Under the pieces are notes generated by a model. The model was not told the origin of the DNA and did not search any database. It saw only the letters and a list, made by a program, of their open reading frames with translations. 64,000 nucleotides of DNA from Osmia lignaria lignaria (taxonomy: Eukaryota; Arthropoda; Insecta; Hymenoptera; Megachilidae): NCBI RefSeq assembly GCF_051020975.1, contig NC_135036.1:7564001-7628000 (forward strand). Direction: 5' to 3'. This document shows positions 61,720 through 64,000 of this stretch, one piece after another. Both the position numbers and the translations under genes were made by a program. The stretch's first letter is position 1, and the number at the start of each line of letters is the position of its first letter.

Positions 61720-63812
61720 AAACACCATCGCGATCCCCTCTTTTATACACTTGTTCACCACATTTTTCTATCTTTCAGTGAAACTGCAAAACGTTTATCG
61801 TTAATTCCGTTCAAGCGGAGCTATGCAACAAAAACTCTTCGCCTTCCGATCCCGAGTGTCCTTTTACAAAAATCACACGACAAAGGAAGGGGAGACGCTC
61901 ACCGATCGTGTAATTTTCGACAGTTTTGCATCATTCTAATTATAATCAACAACGTTGAATACCAAGGTCGATTTCACCCACTGAAATCTGCCTATTTCTG
62001 ATATAAATATAAATATGTTAAAAATGATTTTATGTAAATTTAGCTTCAACTTCGATAACCGTGAATATTCTATCATTTATTTCCATCCACTGTGTTAGGT
62101 ATTAATTTCAATTTGGAAATTAATAATTTTTTAGAATTACAAGAATAGATTGAACTTCTATTCCACTTTCTTAGATCATATATTTCAAAGAATGAAATCA
62201 GGAAGTTTTACCTAAGAAATCTGGGTAATCACTGGGTAATTCCTGATTAATGTTAAATGCATATTTATTTTGCATAATAAACGTTTATAGATTATGAAAC
62301 AGGTCATCAATTATGTAATTGAATCGACTGCAATTACGTTAAAAAAGTATGAAGACACTTGGGTCGAAAATTGATCAATTCAAAAGATATCTCGAGGAGA
62401 GACTTGGGCTTTCCAAATTTGAAAATTTTTTTTTTTGAATTTTGTACTTCGCTTGATGCCAAATTTTGCATCTTGCTATTCTTAATAAAAAAGTTCAAGG
62501 AGCTTGACTCGAAAATTGATTAGTTCAAAAGATATCCCTGGGAGAGACCACCAATCTATCCCTGTCTCTCCCTAAGGTATCTTTTGAACCAATCAATTTT
62601 CGACTAATGTGTCATAATACGATTTTATAGAGAATGAAAATACGCTTCGATTGACGTATAAAAAAGTACATAGTTCCATTAAAAAAAATGAAGTTGACCT
62701 TGAAATCTTTGAGGCACCTCCACTTCCGGTACTGGCACGTGTACGGGTATTGCGTCGTGCTCCAATTGGACGCCATTTAATATTTCCTAATAACAACTAT
62801 TCTATCTTCCACCATTTTAGAGCTATAACTAGGCCCAATTACATGGGACATCCTTTATAGTACTATAAGGCTCATTAATGAATCATGCAATCTTGTCATC
62901 AAGTGTTATTACTCTATGTAACTTAAAAAGAATAAAAAATAAAAAATTGTTATATTTTATATGTAGTTCCTTTTTTATACCCTAGTCTCATTACCTTTAT
63001 TTGAGCCTATAATCATGTACTATCAATAAATAACAGCTCAATAAAATTATGTAAATGTTAAGTTATGTAATGTTATTAATATTCATTCAACAAAATATGA
63101 TAGATTGCTACTGTTGTATATAAAATAACGTACGAGTATAAGATACCATTATTTCTTATTACATAATTTTTATTACTTTTTCTTGTCACTTCATTATTGT
63201 AATTATTATTTTGACTAAGACCACGATAGCTGTCGAACAAGTTCCTCGTTTATTAATTCTTCGCAAACTGGTTTTGCTACTCCTGGATCATAAATTATAT
63301 TAAACTGATGTTTGTATTCATTATTAACTTTGCAAATAATGCTGTAAAATTCCTGAACAACATTCGTGGAGATATATAACCAAAATTCGAATTTTTAATA
63401 TCTCATAGCATTTAATTTCTTTCAAAATTTTATTTTTAATGACAGTCATTGATGTAACTAGACAGGTGCCAGTCCTACGCTCTCAAAAATCTGTCCCCTC
63501 CACACTTTACCAAAATTTGTCAAAATAAAAATAAGTAGCTGCACCGAAATGCAGCACTTCATATTTTTAAGAAAAACAATATTATCACTGATATGATAGC
63601 AATATCAATAACCCTATGACGTACTGAATTTATTAAAAACGTTCAGAACTACAATTTTCTTTTTTATTCATTCATAATGAAATCTGCCAACGTTGTAAAC
63701 ACTGATCGCTAAATTAAAGTAAATATTTTAATTGATTTTAACCGATCGACGTCGGACAGTGTTTTTAACTAATTTGGAACTGGACTAATGTTTATCTCTC
63801 TTACCTTATCAG
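61720..63812. other. intergenic region between PAH and the right-edge gene
   Basis: AT-rich. It contains the family E repeats and a fold-back at 62345-62606. A GC-richer stretch at 62690-62840 is open on both strands, but no protein family is recognised and its position against the repeats suggests a transposon relic. Confidence 0.4.
62345..62606. repeat. family E repeats with a fold-back (inverted) pair
   Basis: Direct copies of TCGAAAATTGATyARTTCAA + AAGATATC lie at about 62363 and 62508. An inverted copy ends at about 62602. The arms 62508-62551 and 62562-62605 can pair over roughly 40 nt with a short loop. The same sequence occurs in a Clk intron. Confidence 0.6.
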
Positions 63813-63988
63813 GTGGTGAACTATACGATCCATTGTCTTTCGTATCTGTCTGGGCTGCTGGCGTGTTTTTCGCGTACATTTTGCAAAATATTTTAGTTAA
63901 TACGAATGTGAAAGTGGTCAGGCAACAGTCTCACGATTTTCACAAGCTGAGCGCCTTTATAGGACTGGTTCTGATCGCATTGCGCTGA
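63813..63988 (+). CDS. possible terminal exon of an unrecognised membrane protein
   Basis: A strong polypyrimidine-AG acceptor (tctcttaccttatcag) precedes an open frame of about 57 codons ending at TGA 63986-63988. It contains a hydrophobic stretch, SVWAAGVFFAYILQNILV, followed by a charged segment and a second hydrophobic stretch, LSAFIGLVLIAL. This looks like a two-helix end of a membrane protein, but I do not recognise the family. The exon would need one leftover base from an upstream exon, and no partner is identified. It could also be a chance frame. Confidence 0.35.
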
Positions 63989-64000
63989 TCAATTTTAATG

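Noticed and set aside
62651..62860. 69-codon ORF in a GC-richer patch
   Set aside because: Open on both strands and adjacent to dispersed repeats; more likely a transposon relic than a gene.

Overview
This is AT-rich animal nuclear DNA with spliced genes, large introns and many short inverted-repeat transposons. The three recognisable genes are insect-like: muscleblind, Clock, and phenylalanine hydroxylase (Henna). CLOCK has a fly-like acidic N-terminus but no giant C-terminal glutamine tract. With the AT-rich, CpG-retaining composition this fits a hymenopteran, perhaps a bee. The species guess is inference.

Layout. (1) About 6.85-34.9 kb, plus strand: the 3' part of muscleblind (mbl). An exon carries the second tandem CCCH zinc-finger pair. 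Two frame-neutral cassette exons (162 and 42 nt) follow, then a 1.5-kb Gln/Ala-rich terminal exon ending at 19100. An internal donor in that exon is phase-compatible with three far-downstream exons (28.3, 34.4 and 34.75 kb) that encode an extra CCCH pair and another C-terminus. The first zinc-finger exon and the start codon are not in the window. (2) About 35-52 kb: gene-poor. It holds several transposon relics, a CpG-rich GA-rich block near 48 kb, and a 1.4-kb mosaic of tandem repeats at 49.74-51.12 kb that runs into the 3' tail of a probable LINE. One of these arrays is a 93-bp satellite with two CTCF-like motifs per unit. (3) 53.48-57.31 kb, plus strand: complete Clock, 11 coding exons, 709 aa. 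(4) 58.74-61.61 kb, minus strand: complete PAH/Henna, 8 exons, 456 aa, convergent with Clock. A 33-bp tandem repeat carrying NRF1/EWG-type palindromes lies between the two 3' ends. (5) The right edge has a possible exon of an unrecognised membrane protein.

MBL controls splicing, CLOCK is the positive bHLH-PAS arm of the circadian oscillator, and PAH makes tyrosine for melanin, cuticle tanning and catecholamines. They are neighbours and not an operon. Six families of short inverted-repeat elements are recognisable. No CRISPR array, rRNA, confident tRNA or viral gene was seen. The exon models were built by hand from reading frame, GT-AG sites and intron phase, without transcript data.
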